A stretch of DNA of 64,000 bases from Brachynemurus nebulosus (taxonomy: Eukaryota > Arthropoda > Insecta > Neuroptera > Myrmeleontidae). The position numbers and the translations under genes are program-made. Of this stretch, positions 1-50,761 are shown in pieces. The stretch is from NCBI GenBank assembly GCA_035578155.1, contig JAPWDM010000016.1, positions 1,697,001 through 1,761,000 of the forward strand, read 5' to 3'. Each line of letters begins with the position of its first letter. The stretch's first letter is position 1. Below the pieces are notes generated by a model. The model saw only the letters and a list, made by a program, of their open reading frames with translations, was not told where the DNA came from and did no database searches.

Positions 1-12
1 ACGTAAAAAACA

Positions 13-183
13 ATGACGATGTTCCCCGAGAAGAATCGAAAGTTTTTTGAATCAGTGGACGTTGACATCAAATCTATATTCATTTCCGACAAAGATGACG
101 AACAACGTTCTGTTTCAAATTCTGACAACACAGGTAGATTTTCTTTAAAATCAGTTTGCGTAGCTTTAGCATTTGTAGACTGA
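13..183 (+). other. Short open frame, unassigned
   Basis: 56-codon frame from ATG at 13 (MTMFPEKNRKFFESVDVDIK) to TGA at 183, acidic and serine-rich. A donor-like GGTAGA follows codon 41. No family recognised. On the opposite strand the same stretch could be a further exon of the THAP gene at 248-415. Confidence 0.2.
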
Positions 184-247
184 AACTAAAATTAATATGT
201 AAATATTAACTAAATTTTTATGCTGCTATAAATATGGTAACACTTAC

Positions 248-415
248 TGGTAAATATAATGTAGGAACTGCTCCGGGTACCGATCTATACATTCCCGTCT
301 TTGTTGTATAAATGTCGCCAACTTTAAAATGTTTGGAACAAATTCTGGCATGTTTTGATGGAATCCAGTCGGGAGGTCTATTTACTGCATCAACCCATGC
401 TAACTTTGTACATCT
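248..415 (-). CDS. THAP-domain C-terminal exon
   Basis: Acceptor TTTCCTAG|AGA and donor CCA|GTAAGTG bound 56 codons: KLAWVDAVNRPPDWIPSKHA, ICSKHF, GMYRSVPGAVPTLYLP. WxxAv, WxP, CSKHF (the CxxH zinc pair) and AVPT are the second half of a THAP domain. The first half would lie at higher coordinates on this strand but was not recognised. It could be a host THAP gene or a P-element-like transposon; the window edge hides the rest. Confidence 0.65.
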
Positions 416-1204
416 CTAGGAAAACTGGAAAAATTTAAATTAATGTAAATAATATCAAGTCAGTATTATAAATATGATAATTTCAAGAACAAATTAATAT
501 AATTACAGCAATATTTTTTAATATTAATCATATTTAATAATATTAATTAATATAATTACAGCAGTTTTTAATTTTTATAAAGTCTAAAAAATGATATTTT
601 TACATAAAAGTTTAATAACATAATAATTATTAGTGAAAAATACCTTAAAAATAATTATTTTAAGAAAAACATAATATGAATGTAACGAAATAACTTAAAA
701 ATGTATTAATTTTAATAAAAAATGAAATACTTAAATAAGAAAATTAATAAAAATTTTACTTATTATATCAAAGCCAACCCTGGTTAATTCGTATTACGAT
801 AAACGTGACGTAACCAACTTGTAGTTGTGTCTGTGCGTACGTGTGCATACATGAGTGTGCATACATACTACATAACCATGGCTACCAGGCATCTGACAAA
901 CGAAAAATAAATTTAATATATTTACTTACATAAAGAAAGATATGCCCTTATTTTGCGTAAATTATTTTCCACTATAATTTTCGCAACTAGCTACGACACA
1001 CTTCATATTTTTCTTTACTTAAATTTCACAAATTAATTTTTTTTAAAATTACACACTATTTGATATGCACACTGTGGTAGCTATTAAGTGAATGACAAGT
1101 TCCGCAAAATGCACATAAATGCCCAGGTATAGAGATAAATATGTTGTCTTTTTTAGTTCTCTGTGGTCCGAAATGATATGTCTACTGTCCGTCCACTAGC
1201 CCAA

Positions 1205-1669
1205 CAGAACAACATAGAAGCAGCCTACATATACAAATCTGTCACTCGTAAGTTGCATTATGGTGCAATTTACACCACTACTGATTTAATTTGTTACTGT
1301 CCGTCGTGATGTTCACGTCGTAATGAGTATCAAGTTTTTTTAATCAACTCGTGAAATTTAAACAGAAAAAAATGTGTGTCGTGTTTAAGTGTAAAAATTC
1401 TATTGAACAAAAAAATTCTCAAAATAAAGGGATATCTTTCTTAAAATAAATAAATTTATTTTTAATCATTGGTTGGTTGTCACATCAGGTGGCCATCATA
1501 GTATATACTATACGTATGTGAGCTGCGTAATCATCATCAACATACCATACTAACTAATTCGCATATTCCTGTCCATACATCATGTGTTTTGGTTGTATGT
1601 GTGCTGTGTCTACGTCACTCGCTGGCGACAGCGGACACAGTTTGGTAGACATACTAGTTTAACCCTTTG
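1205..1669. mobile_element. 465-bp insertion with 10-bp flanking duplication
   Basis: ACTAGCCCAA occurs at 1195-1204 and 1670-1679. The uninterrupted MITE at 32.7 kb has the motif once. No inverted ends are visible. Contents include the THAP-like remnant at 1372. Confidence 0.5.
1372..1449 (+). pseudogene. THAP-like N-terminal remnant
   Basis: 25 codons (MCVVFKCKNSIEQKNSQNKG then ISFLK) with the CxxxxC...ISF pattern that starts many THAP domains, then a stop. It lies in a 465-bp insertion (1205-1669) flanked by a duplicated ACTAGCCCAA. Confidence 0.35.
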
Positions 1670-2370
1670 ACTAGCCCAATATTCGTCAGTATTTTTTTTT
1701 TTTAATTTTCATTTTCTCAAGCTATTAGATTAGATGCTATTCGCCACGGGAACTGATTCTAGTGTCATCTGGTGGTTAAAAATAAAATCTCTCTATGACA
1801 AGTCAATTTTAAAAAGAAATAGGAAAGTACAAACGTAACCAACTTTTTTTAACATAATTGATAATAAACAATTTGAAATAAATATCAATGATATTATTAA
1901 GTATTTGGGTAATTCTAAAAGACCCTTAGTTGAAGGAGAACAGGTTTATAAAGCAAACCACATTATTGCATGTGATTTGAAAGAAACAACAAGCTCAGAA
2001 TGCATACAAGTAGCTGCTCTTTGTCAATCATCGTCTCAGGTGCAACAAGTGCATCAAATTAGGGATGGGCGATATGTATCGATACATAGCAGTATCGATA
2101 CTTTTTTTTGAAAATCGAGTATTTTTATATCGATACTTTTTATAGTCGATACATCGATACTCGATGTTTTTTAATCGGAACATCGACAATGTGGAAACCT
2201 CTAGGGGGAATAAAAATATTGACTCATGCGCAATAATGCTATAGATTCATTTGTGAGTTTTTCTGTTTTTATTATTTATTTTATCCATGAAAATTATTTA
2301 TAATTGTTGAAATTCTTCCAACAAACCCATTGATTATCAATGAAGAAAAAAAGTTTTTTTTTCTTTTATA

Positions 2371-2515
2371 TACAGGGTGTAAAACAAATAACTCTCGTCC
2401 TTTTGTGGGGTGACTCATAGCACGCTGTAGACACTAAAACCGCAGGAATTTTTTCAGAATTAACAGTCGCGTCACTCCTCAAAAGGATAAGAGTTATTTC
2501 CTTTACACCCTGTAT
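2371..2515 (+). mobile_element. TACAGGGTG-type MITE, copy 1
   Basis: 145 bp beginning TACAGGGTGTAAAACAAATA and ending in its near reverse complement (TTTACACCCTGTA). Copy 2 at 2791-2935 is the reverse complement of the whole unit, so the pair could fold into a long stem around a 275-bp loop. Confidence 0.85.
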
Positions 2516-2518
2516 ATA

Positions 2519-2626
<108 letters not shown>

Positions 2627-2790
2627 ACTTCAATAGATTAATTTTGGCCCACCAAACATGTTTCCTATCTTTGTTACACTATGTTGTATTGGTATTGTAC
2701 TAATGCAATAAAAAAGGATACATAACAAATAGAGTTGGACTCTGAACGGTCAGAAACAATCTGTGAATCTATATGTGTGTATATATTATA

Positions 2791-2935
2791 TACAGGGTGC
2801 AAAGGAAATAACTCTTATCCTTTTGAGGGGCGACGCGACTGTTAATTCCAAAAAAATTCCTGCGGTTTTAGTGTCTACAGGGTGCTATGAGTCACCTCAC
2901 AAAAGGACGAGAGTTATTTGTTTTACACCCTGTAT
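2791..2935 (-). mobile_element. TACAGGGTG-type MITE, copy 2 (inverted)
   Basis: Reverse-complement copy of 2371-2515, with about 95% identity by eye. A related start (TATAGGGTGTAAAATATA) without a matching far end is seen at 31554. Confidence 0.85.
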
Positions 2936-3814
2936 ATAATGTAATTTAATGTATCAAAATAAAGAAATTTCATAAAAACATTTAAAAAAAAATCATAATA
3001 ATATTAGTAAAATAACGTAATTGTGCTTTTATTTCAAAATTACCCGCCCTTTATTAAATAATCGATACTATCGATGTTTTTTTCGAAAACATCGATGTAT
3101 CGATCCTATATTGCAAAACCCGTCGATTCTGTAGAATCGATGTTTTTTTTTTAGTATCGCCCATCCCTACATCAAATTGAAATGAAGCTAGAACTTATCA
3201 GTAATGAGATAAATATTTGTGCAAAATGTTCTTGTATTGCCGGTGCAGGTGGAAAATGCAAGCACATTTTTGCAGCATTAGTTTTTCTTTATCGGTTGGT
3301 TCTCTTGTTTTCTGTTTATATGTACTTACATAAACTAATTTTTCGTTTCTTTTTTTTCTGCTAAATAATGATAAAATTTTTCTTCATAACGATACAAACT
3401 TCTTAATTGTTATTATGAAATTCTTTCTAGACTGAGTTTAATCCTACATTTCTATCCTTTCTTTTAAAATTTATTTCTAGCAATGATATGACTGAGTTAG
3501 AAAATGGGGGAAATATACAAAAAAAAAATGTGATGAATATGCTGCTGGTATCCCTCTTACTGAAATGTGTCATTTTCAGGACAATAATGATGAAAGTTGT
3601 AAAGATTTAGATGACGATGAACGTAAACTTTACTCCAAAATGATAATCCAAGGTACTTCCTTTATTATAATTAATACAAATAACAATAAAATATTGTATA
3701 CATAGAAAGGTAAATATTCTTTTCGAGTACATTTAAATCTATAAAAATAATTACTAGTAGGAAACAAATCAGATTTTAAAGTGTCGATGACAGATTCGCA
3801 TTCCTGATAACACA

Positions 3815-3943
3815 CTACATTTTTAATGCTTTTAACCATTTTTTCTTTAATTTTTCATCACTGGGAAATTTATGAAGTCTTTTTTTACATTGTGATACAT
3901 TACATAATTTAAGTAAATTCTTTTTATTTATTTCACTCATCAT
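3815..3943 (-). pseudogene. THAP-domain N-terminal exon fragment
   Basis: 42-aa frame: LCNVSQCKKRLHKFPSDEKL then KKKWLKALKM before a stop. C-x4-C, FPxD and WxxAL spacing is that of the first half of a THAP zinc finger (C2CH, DNA binding in P-element transposases and relatives). The second half (CxxH) is not on this strand nearby. A donor-like AAT|GTAGTG overlaps the stop, so it may be an exon. Confidence 0.55.
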
Positions 3944-4849
3944 TACAAATCACAATAAATAATTGTCACAGGCCATGTATAAATACGACTTGTCATAGAT
4001 AGCTTTTATTTTTAACCACCAGACGACACTAGAATCAGTTCCCGTGGCGAATACGTAAAAAACAATTTATGACACGTAATATCCAAAGGTACACAGTTAT
4101 AATTCTAATTTACTTTCAGTTTCATTTCAATAAAAATAAAAATCTCATGAAACGGATTCGCCCGAAAAAATCCAAACAAAATTGGATTTGTTCGCACGTT
4201 GTAATTATAAGTACGCACGGAAACGTACGAACGAGACGCTTTCAGTGGCCGAGGATGTATAGTTTCACAGCTATTTGGATCGTTCGTCCGTTTTTATGCG
4301 TATTCGTCCGAATACGGTAATTGACTGTATTTAAAATTTGTGTCAAATGTTAAATAATTCTATGCATTATCATTACATATGTCCAATTTTAATGATGAAA
4401 CATAAAAAAATTTGATAACTATTTAGAAATTTTATTTTAAAAATCACCATTTTTCAACAAATATTCAAATTAGTGAATACGCGCCATTGCTTGAAAATGA
4501 CGTAACATTTTGTAGCTAGATATGTCAATTTTGATAATTTTCATCGGTGAGGTGAAATTGTGTTTTCTTTTGAATATGTCTATTAGCTTATGTATATAGT
4601 AATAATAATCGACCAGAATTCAAATAAATACTTGCTTTTACTTTGACATTTTATGAATATAATCAAAGTTTTGAGGTTATAAATATTGACATTGACGTTT
4701 AGTTGCTTAAAAATGTGACGTCACTATAGTGAGGTGTTTTTCCCGCCTTTTTCTCATTTGAAATTGTAGGGTTATTTTTTTGATGATTTTTTACAAAATC
4801 TGTCGAAAATAAAAAAATCACTTACCTGATATGGAAAAACAATTAGCGC

Positions 4850-6378
4850 TATTCATAAAGAGAAGTTAAGATAACTCTTAGATTGAACTTAGCAAAGTTA
4901 ACACTAAGATTTAACTTAACATTACAATTCATAGACAGATTTTAAAATTGTCCTAGTAGAAACAAGCTTGAAGTTAGTTATAATGATACATTGTGAGGTG
5001 TATACAAGCTTTACAATTAATTCACCAATTGAAAGCAATCAGAGAAACGAAAAATATTTGAATAGTAGTAGCGCGAAATATTTAAATTAATGAAAATTCT
5101 ATCAGTAAATAATTAAAAATTTTTTTATTTTTGCCGTAATTAATAAAATAATACAAAAGTATACATAGTTATGTATTTTAATTTAATTTATAATAAATAA
5201 CAATATTAACGGAAAAATTTGTTTATTGGAAATTTAAATTTCTTTGTTGTAAATATTATTTTAAACTGTTTTAGAATATGTCAGTACGTAGTATAGTACC
5301 TAACTATAGTTTGTTTGTTTAAAATGCAGAACGTAAAGACGTGGTCGCTAATAAAATTTAAAATTTCATAAAATAGGTGGTATCATGTGATTATTTTAAT
5401 ATTATTTTTTTTTAAAATGTGAATTGTCTTTAAAACATGTAATGTGTGTAAACAGACATAATTGTATTATAATTGTTCTGTTTTTTATATCATCAGTTTT
5501 ATGTAATCTGAGTGACTTATAAAGTTACAATAAAATATAAATTATATACTAAAATATTTGTTGATTTATTAAAAATTTTTACAAAAGAAGTATAAAATAG
5601 ATATAAACTTTGTCAATGATTTAGATTTTTATAATTTTAAACATAAACTGCGGTACTTAAAGGCCTAAAACATTAAATAATTCCAGTGTGCTTCCGATAA
5701 TTTTTAACATTTCAGTATGAAAAACAACTAAAAAAAATGTAATGATAAATTAAGATTAACTAAAGTATGGTAAAATATTATGTTAAACTACCGTTTTGTT
5801 TATAATTTACATTAAAAAAAATACGTCTCTTACACAAAAAATGTAAGTAGAAAGTCAAAATATTCTATCACAGAAGCACACAGAAGTACGTAATAATTCC
5901 TTAGTTTTTCTGTTTTTGCACATATCTTTTAATTAGTTATCTATAAAATTGTAAGTTTTTCGTCAAATACATGCTGCAAATCGATATTTTCGTCATACAT
6001 GAAAACTTTTTTGCACCTGAAAATATTTAGAGGTTGAATTACTTATAAAACTAAGTTAATTTGATTCAATTTTTCTTTTAATTTACTTACATTTAAAATA
6101 TTTATTACGTCAATACTTAATATAGATATTTAATTACGTATATTTTATATTTTTATTCGAAAAAGTTCTTTCAAATTTGATAAAATGTTCAAATGTCAAA
6201 AAATTCCATGTAAAAATATATTTAAGATGGACTTAAGTCTGCCATTTGCTTATTTTAAATTTAAGTAAGAGATAAGATTGAACTTAGCGTTAAAACCGAC
6301 CTAAAGTCGTCTATGAATAAGTTAAGTTTTATCTTAGCTAAGATTGATTTTAGATTTATCTTAAATCGTTTATGAATA
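4850..6378. mobile_element. 1.5-kb element with TATTCATAAA ends
   Basis: Left TATTCATAAAGAGAAGTTAA and reversed right TATTCATAAACGATTTAAGA, with CTTAAGATAA / CTTAGC motifs repeated in both subterminal regions and CATAGAC at matching depth. No transposase frame. PIF/Harbinger-like by end style, but no clear target duplication was found. Confidence 0.5.
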
Positions 6379-6720
6379 CCCCACAATGCTTTTAGAATAT
6401 TTTTGTCACTTCAGTCAAGTACCCTATTAAATATCACACGTTTCCGCATCCAATGGACGACCAGCCTCAATCTCGGTTGCTAACGTGGCTAACGTTGCTA
6501 ACTTCTCTGTTTACAGTTTAAATTTGATATATTTGTGATTTGTAGTGACTTATAGGTTTGTTTTCCATAATTTACTCACTGGATTTATTTTAATAATTTC
6601 TAGAAATGTTAAATCTGTATATAATATTTTTGGTTTGATATAAATTATAAACATGTATATATTTTTGGAATAATTTTATCAAATTTTTACTGAATGTAAT
6701 TAATTTGGAAATCCATTAGA

Positions 6721-45363
<38,643 letters not shown>

Positions 45364-45530
45364 TGAATTTAACAATAAAAATAGAATCTAAATTTACAAG
45401 AGGATTGAAAAAAACTCAAGACAACGACATATCCATCCAAAAATTTTAATTTTTTATACTTTTAAAAAAACCATAATAACTTATTATTAATTAATAAATT
45501 TTATTAGCAGAAATTTTACTAATTTGTATT

Positions 45531-45640
45531 TTATTTATCATCTGATGAATTCTTTTTCGAATTTATCATAAATACTAAATCGTTTAAATTATATTCCGGA
45601 AAAACCACGTTTATTTCTTTAAGAGCCGATTCTTGTGAAT
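45531..45640 (-). CDS. NME6: NME6 exon 3, C-terminus
   Basis: Acceptor with a T-rich tract, TTTCAG|AT, completes Asp133 of HGSD. The exon encodes [20 protein letters not shown] and a lysine/serine-rich tail ending SSDDK before TAA. The FFPEF-like position (VVFPEY) is conserved in the family. Several AATAAA-like hexamers overlap or follow the stop on this strand. Confidence 0.9.
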
Positions 45641-47837
45641 CTGAAAAAAAAAATCAGTTATCAAAAAATCAACTGGAAATTCGATAATTTCAATAACCAA
45701 TTAAACCTGATCCGTGTGTCGCATTTCGTGTGTCTGAAAGGCCAAATATACTTCGAAGTGAATTCGGATGAGTAATTTGCGATTTATATACTTTAGTTGG
45801 ACCCATAATTTGTCGCCATTTCAAAATTGCATTATCGCCAGCTACAATACATGCTTCAGACGGGCCACTAAATAGTTAGATATACAGGGTGGGCCATTTT
45901 AATCTATGCATTTAAATATCTCGCCAGAGGCGCCACCTATCAAAAAATGACCTTTACAAGAGTTCTTAGGTATGAAAGGGGACATTAAATGGTGACCTTA
46001 AATTTGACCTTGACCTTCATTTTCAAGGTCATTTTGAGGTCAAGTCGTATTTTTCAAATGGAAGGATCTATATTTTATTTCGGATTCTGAAAGAGCGTGA
46101 AATTTCACGTCGAAAATGCTATGAACGAATTTTTTTTATTGACCTTTAATTTTTTATTTTTTAGTTATGAAAAATTAATTTTTCATAACTTTTTAGTGTC
46201 ATTTTTTTCTGGATTTTGACCTTAGAATGACCTTCAAAGGTCATTAAAAACGAATAAAAGCTCCGATTTTACGTCTCCAAAAGATGTCGACACTTTAAAG
46301 GTAGGTTTTTCCTTTAAAATCTAATTTTTATTGTTCTTTCGTGGTCTTTACACCTCTTAAGGCCATTAATAAAAAAATTCGCTTATAGCATTTTCGACGT
46401 GAAATTTCACGCTCCTTCAGAATCCGAAATAAAAAATAGGTCTTTCCATTTGAAAAATACGACTTGACCTCAAAATGACCTTGAAAATGAAGGTCAAGGT
46501 CAAATTTAAGGTCACCATTTAATGTCCTCCTTTGTACCTAACAATTTTTGTAAAGGTCATTTTTTGATAGGTGGCGCCTCTGGCGAGATATTTAGATGCA
46601 TAGATTAAAATGGCCCACCCTGTATATGTGTACATATATTAATAAAAATCTAATAAACTTGAAAACTAAAATTGTAAGCTAAAAATGTGATACGGTGTTT
46701 TTTTTTTGACAAAACATAAATTTTAACATGGAAAAAGTTCGTTATGAATTAGGTATCGGACATTTTTCGGACCAAACAACATCGTGTTTTGTATATGCAG
46801 GCAGATAGACGGATAATGTATGAGTTGTACATATATGTTTTATCAAAATATCTATTCATTTTTATTCATATTAATCACATAAAGTGCGATATACCTGCAT
46901 ACACAAAACACGAATGCTGTTTGATCCGAAAAATGTCCGATACCTAGCTTATGATCAGAGTATGTTTTATTTTGTTTTTATTAAATATTTAACATAAAGT
47001 GAAATGGTATTACAGCAAAATAATATTAAAAAAAAAAAAAATTAAAAATCAACACCAGCTTTATTTTAATAAATTAAGTAAATATTAAATTATTATTTAA
47101 CTTTACTACTCAATAACAGATAACACTTATTCGAAATTTTTACATATTTTATTGTAATTATACAGCTGAACTCTTTTTTGTGCAGTGGATACGGGGTGCA
47201 TAAAAAAAATCGCACAAAAAAAATATATTCAAAAACATCATAGGTAAATAGCTATAAAAAGTATAGTTCGATCCAGATTGTACAAAACACTTTTTTTGCG
47301 GTTGGTCGGGACCGCATAAAAAAAGTTTCATCGAAAAAACATCACTCAAAACGCTCAAAACTTAGAAATTTCGTTAGAAGTTGCTTCTATAAACAAGATA
47401 AAATCTTTAACAAAATTAAATGATGCAATAACTTATGTTCTTATGCAATGTATTGATTAAATGCTTAAAAGCCGTTAAAAAGTATTTTTATCAAAGAAAG
47501 TTATTATAGTAATTGTTTAAGTTTCTTACTGTCTCGTGATTTTGATTCACATTATGCACTTTAATGGCCATTTTTTACAAACCGCACAAAACAAATCGCA
47601 CAAATAGGGACCGCATAAAAAAGAGTTCAGCTGTACTTTTGTTTTTAAAAAATACCATCTGTTCATTAACCATACCATCCATTAAATACTATTAGACTAA
47701 TGATTGATTTTTTTAGTCGAATTTTTCAACTGAAAAAAATTTACTTATACACCCTATACTATAAGAACGGGACGAGGCAAGAGTAGGGGCGCTATCCGTT
47801 TTCGGACCCGTAGAATACGATTCTGAAGGAAAAAATC

Positions 47838-47913
<76 letters not shown>

Positions 47914-49423
47914 CCGCTACCTTTTGACATGTGTAGGGCCCGCTATTAACGAGAGGAGCTGAAATTTGGTAATTTGGTTATCACAAGTTTTTTTTCTTTT
48001 TTTTTGCTAAAATGTAGTGTATACAGTATGTTCCTTTAGAAACTTTAGATATTTTAATTCAAAATTTTTCTTACAAAAATGATATCATTATAATGCAACT
48101 TTTTAAATAAAAGAAATACGTACATAATTTTATCCTCATGTAAGATATGTCATATGTATATTCTGATTTATTTAAACATTAATTGATAGGCTTTTAGTCA
48201 CATATTTATAACATGAATATTTAAAAATATTTTTAACTTTAAAAAAGTGATATTGTTATATGTGCATTTATTATTACGTATTTGGTATGTACAAAACTTT
48301 TTTTATTTTATTTTTTATTTTTATCACACTCACGTTACCTTTATTGCCTTTATATGTATACCTATATATATATGTACATTTTGAACAGCCTATATACACT
48401 TCACTTATAGTAACATAGAAAGAGACAAACCTTTCTTGGTGTTCCGTTTTGTGAAGCATTCGTGTATATTTATACAGCGTAAGTTTTTTGAAAGTTACCA
48501 TTTTTATTACAGCCAAACCATTGATAAGAGCTAAGAGCTATAAAGATCCTGACTATAGCAATCGGTTGCCCTCGTCGATATCTGCAACTCTTATTTGAAC
48601 AATTTCTCAATTAAATCAACGGTTTGACTGTAGTAAAAATGACAACTCTCAAAAAACTCAGGCTGTATAAGTAGAACAAAAAAAATACAATAACGTGGTA
48701 TTATAATGTACCACTTTGGTGTGAACAATTCATAAAGGCACTGTCCTCGACCCTGAACATTGTAAGTTCCCCAGCTTATTACATCCTATACAAGTATACG
48801 CTATTTTTCTATTCCTTTTACTTATACCGTTTTGGTAGACAAATTTTGCAAGTTTTTTGGTTTACCGGCCATTGAAAAATATGTATTTTCACCCAAAATA
48901 CTTTTCGTATGGAATATTACATCGAATGTTAGAATAACCTCATTGGAACTTTCGGTTATTTTACTTATAGTCACGCATTAGGTTACTAATTCTCCCTTCA
49001 TCCTAGTCGTTTTACAATTAACCCTTTGCGCTTATAAGACATGTACAGCATGACAAGGTGGTTTGTCCATTAACTCTACCATATTTAAAGGTGTTTTGTC
49101 TGTTGGATCATAAGACATGTACCACATGACACACTAAATGTTGAACTGTAATGACTGCTCATACTACACATTACATGAATATTTTATTTAATGCCTGCAA
49201 ACACATTCATTTATTAGAAAAATTGTAAATAAAATAATACAAAATCACGTTGAATTATCTTTTTAAAATTAAAAACTAATAAAAACAGCATTGAGGACGT
49301 ATTTACCGCATTTAGTACTCAACTTTGGGGAAACAAGGTTAGAACGTCAAAAGAATCCGTTAATCCGTACTACATGTCTTACTAGCCTATTTACAACTCA
49401 CTTTTTTTTTGCTTGAGTGCAAA

Positions 49424-49462
<39 letters not shown>

Positions 49463-49852
49463 AACAACAACAACAGCTACCAAAGTTAGTTCAGTGAGGG
49501 GAGAAGCAAATCAAGTACCTCAAGTACACTGTACATATGGAATTTCGTACATGGAAAAGAGCTGTAAGATACACGTCCACAGTTAGAGATTAAACAAATA
49601 TCAAAAATTAATTTACCTAATCATGAATGTAATTAATCTGTTGTAAAAATACCGATTTTTATGTTCACTGTAAAATTCTTCAGCTAATTCTTTCGTAAAA
49701 ACAATTCTTTTATTAACAACTATATTTAAACCTTTTTCCTTTATTCGCTTTTTACAATAAACTACACCGAAAGGATGTTTGACAACATGTGGCTTTATTA
49801 AAGCTAATGTCATATCCAAAGTATTTTTAATATTTTGCGCCGTTTGCGCCAT
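45531..49852 (-). CDS. NME6: NME6-like nucleoside diphosphate kinase, three-exon gene (168 aa)
   Basis: Exons 49852-49617, 45867-45707 and 45640-45531 join in phase (507 nt, 168 aa plus stop). The NDPK fold signatures are in order: LALIKP (Lys20), [18 protein letters not shown] (62 onward), [32 protein letters not shown] (Arg117), and active-site NATHGSD with catalytic His130 and Asn127. The FYSEH/FYNRL and GPTKVY wording resembles NME6 rather than NME1/2, and the length is slightly below human NME6 (186 aa, from memory). NDPKs move the gamma-phosphate between nucleotides through a phosphohistidine; NME6 is usually described as mitochondrial with weak activity. A hAT element with target duplication GCGCCATT sits exactly at the start codon, separating the gene from its ancestral 5' region. 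Confidence 0.93.
45707..45867 (-). CDS. NME6: NME6 exon 2, active-site exon
   Basis: Acceptor CTATTTAG|T and donor TCAG|GTTTAA. It encodes [19 protein letters not shown] through NATHGS, including the catalytic His. The long palindromic MITE at 45881-46628 ends about 14 bp upstream of the acceptor, so the branch site and polypyrimidine tract must lie partly in transposon sequence. Confidence 0.93.
45881..46628. mobile_element. Long palindromic MITE in NME6 intron 1
   Basis: TATACAGGGTGGGCCATTTT and its reverse complement bound 748 bp. Arms of about 300 bp pair closely (ATCTCGCCAGAGGCGCC, GAAATTTCACGTCGAAAATG), interrupted by a short centre. Confidence 0.85.
46737..46957. mobile_element. 221-bp palindromic MITE
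   Basis: TATGAATTAGGTATCGGACA and reversed TAAGCTAGGTATCGGACA, with ACAAAACACGA paired deeper in. TIR of about 65 bp. Confidence 0.8.
47163..47633. mobile_element. TA-flanked MITE (CAGCTGAACTCTTTTTT ends)
   Basis: 471 bp, ends CAGCTGAACTCTTTTTTGTG and reversed CAGCTGAACTCTTTTTTATG, flanked by TA on both sides; Tc1/mariner/pogo-type. Confidence 0.85.
47713..47975 (-). repeat. Family R 3' module, (TA)n and start of modules, inverted
   Basis: TTTAGTCGAATTTTTCAACT, CGCTATCCGTTTTCGGACCC, (TA)n 47838-47910, then TTCCCGCTACCTTTTGACAT. Same order as 25780-25985 reversed. 47976-48470 shows nothing recognised. Confidence 0.8.
48473..48672. mobile_element. 200-bp palindromic MITE
   Basis: TACAGCGTAAGTTTTTTGAA and reversed TACAGCCTGAGTTTTTTGAG; about 45 bp of imperfect inverted ends with TTTTTATTACAG / TTTTTACTACAG inside. 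Confidence 0.75.
49018..49431. mobile_element. piggyBac-like MITE, TTAA ends
   Basis: TTAACCCTTTGCGCTTATAA at the left and reversed TTAAACTCTTTGCACTC at the right, both at TTAA. ATAAGACATGTAC repeats twice inside. An A33 run follows (49428-49460). Confidence 0.7.
49617..49852 (-). CDS. NME6: NME6 exon 1
   Basis: ATG at 49852-49850 (minus strand) begins [20 protein letters not shown]. The donor is AG|GTAAAT, and its phase 2 rebuilds Ser before GP as in other NME6 proteins. Internal Met14 (just before TLALIKP) is an alternative start that would still include the whole NDPK fold. The 8-bp hAT target duplication at 49846-49853 covers the ATG. Confidence 0.93.
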
Positions 49853-50761
49853 TTAGTGGTGAGACGAATATATTAGTATTCGTCGTATTCGTTAAGATAT
49901 CACTAATATTTACAGATATTATTAGATATTACTAATATCAGATTTCAGATATTCAGATATTATAATACTACGATATTATCCTCGAATGGGAATGTGAACG
50001 AAAAAAAGTATTAGTATGAATATATCAACAATATTATAATATATTAGTATGAATATAGCAACATATTAGTAAAGTAACGAAAACGATATGTACATGCATA
50101 TAATATATTCTGTGAACGATATAAAAACCTTTACATATACACCGACACACCTATGCATACAAATATAACCCGTATCAACCTCAGTTCTTAGCAAAGGGAG
50201 ATAACTATATTAAACTAAGGTAATGTACGAATGAGATAAATATATGTAAAAATATATGTGTGAGGATTTTTGAATTGTTCTTGATTTTTGCCTTTTAATT
50301 TTGTTAAGTAATTAATAAATGAATTAAAGTTACAGGGGAAAAATTAATTTTGTATCCATTATAATACTTCATTAAAAAAAATCTTAATAGAACAGCTACT
50401 GGTTTTATTAAAAAAATATCTAGACATTATTACACAAAATGTTAAATCCTTTTTCCATTTAGGCAAAGATATTCAAAATTTAATTCTAAGAGTTGTTACT
50501 AGAGATCTTTGATTAAACCTCAAGGCTACAAAAATTTATTTATAAAATTACCTAATGTAAGGCATTTTATACTCATAAAATTTTACGTAAATCCATCAAA
50601 CTTACACCCCCTGTTCAATCTCGATAAAATTTTTTAACCAAAAATTTGTATTTTTTTAATTTTAAAAAAAAAATTATTTGTTGAAAATACGTTATAAGCA
50701 TTACTATGTACATATAGGTATTTATGATATTAAGTACATATTATATTCATATAACGAATAC

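Noticed and set aside
1..20. ACGTAAAAAACAAT at the window start as part of the nested MITE (same 14 bases at 4053 and 32771)
   Set aside because: Similarity stops after 14 bp, so chance or a tiny remnant cannot be told apart.
4069..4320. 83-aa frame, similar to one at 32909-33151
   Set aside because: Similarity follows from the shared MITE; the frames are not conserved between copies.
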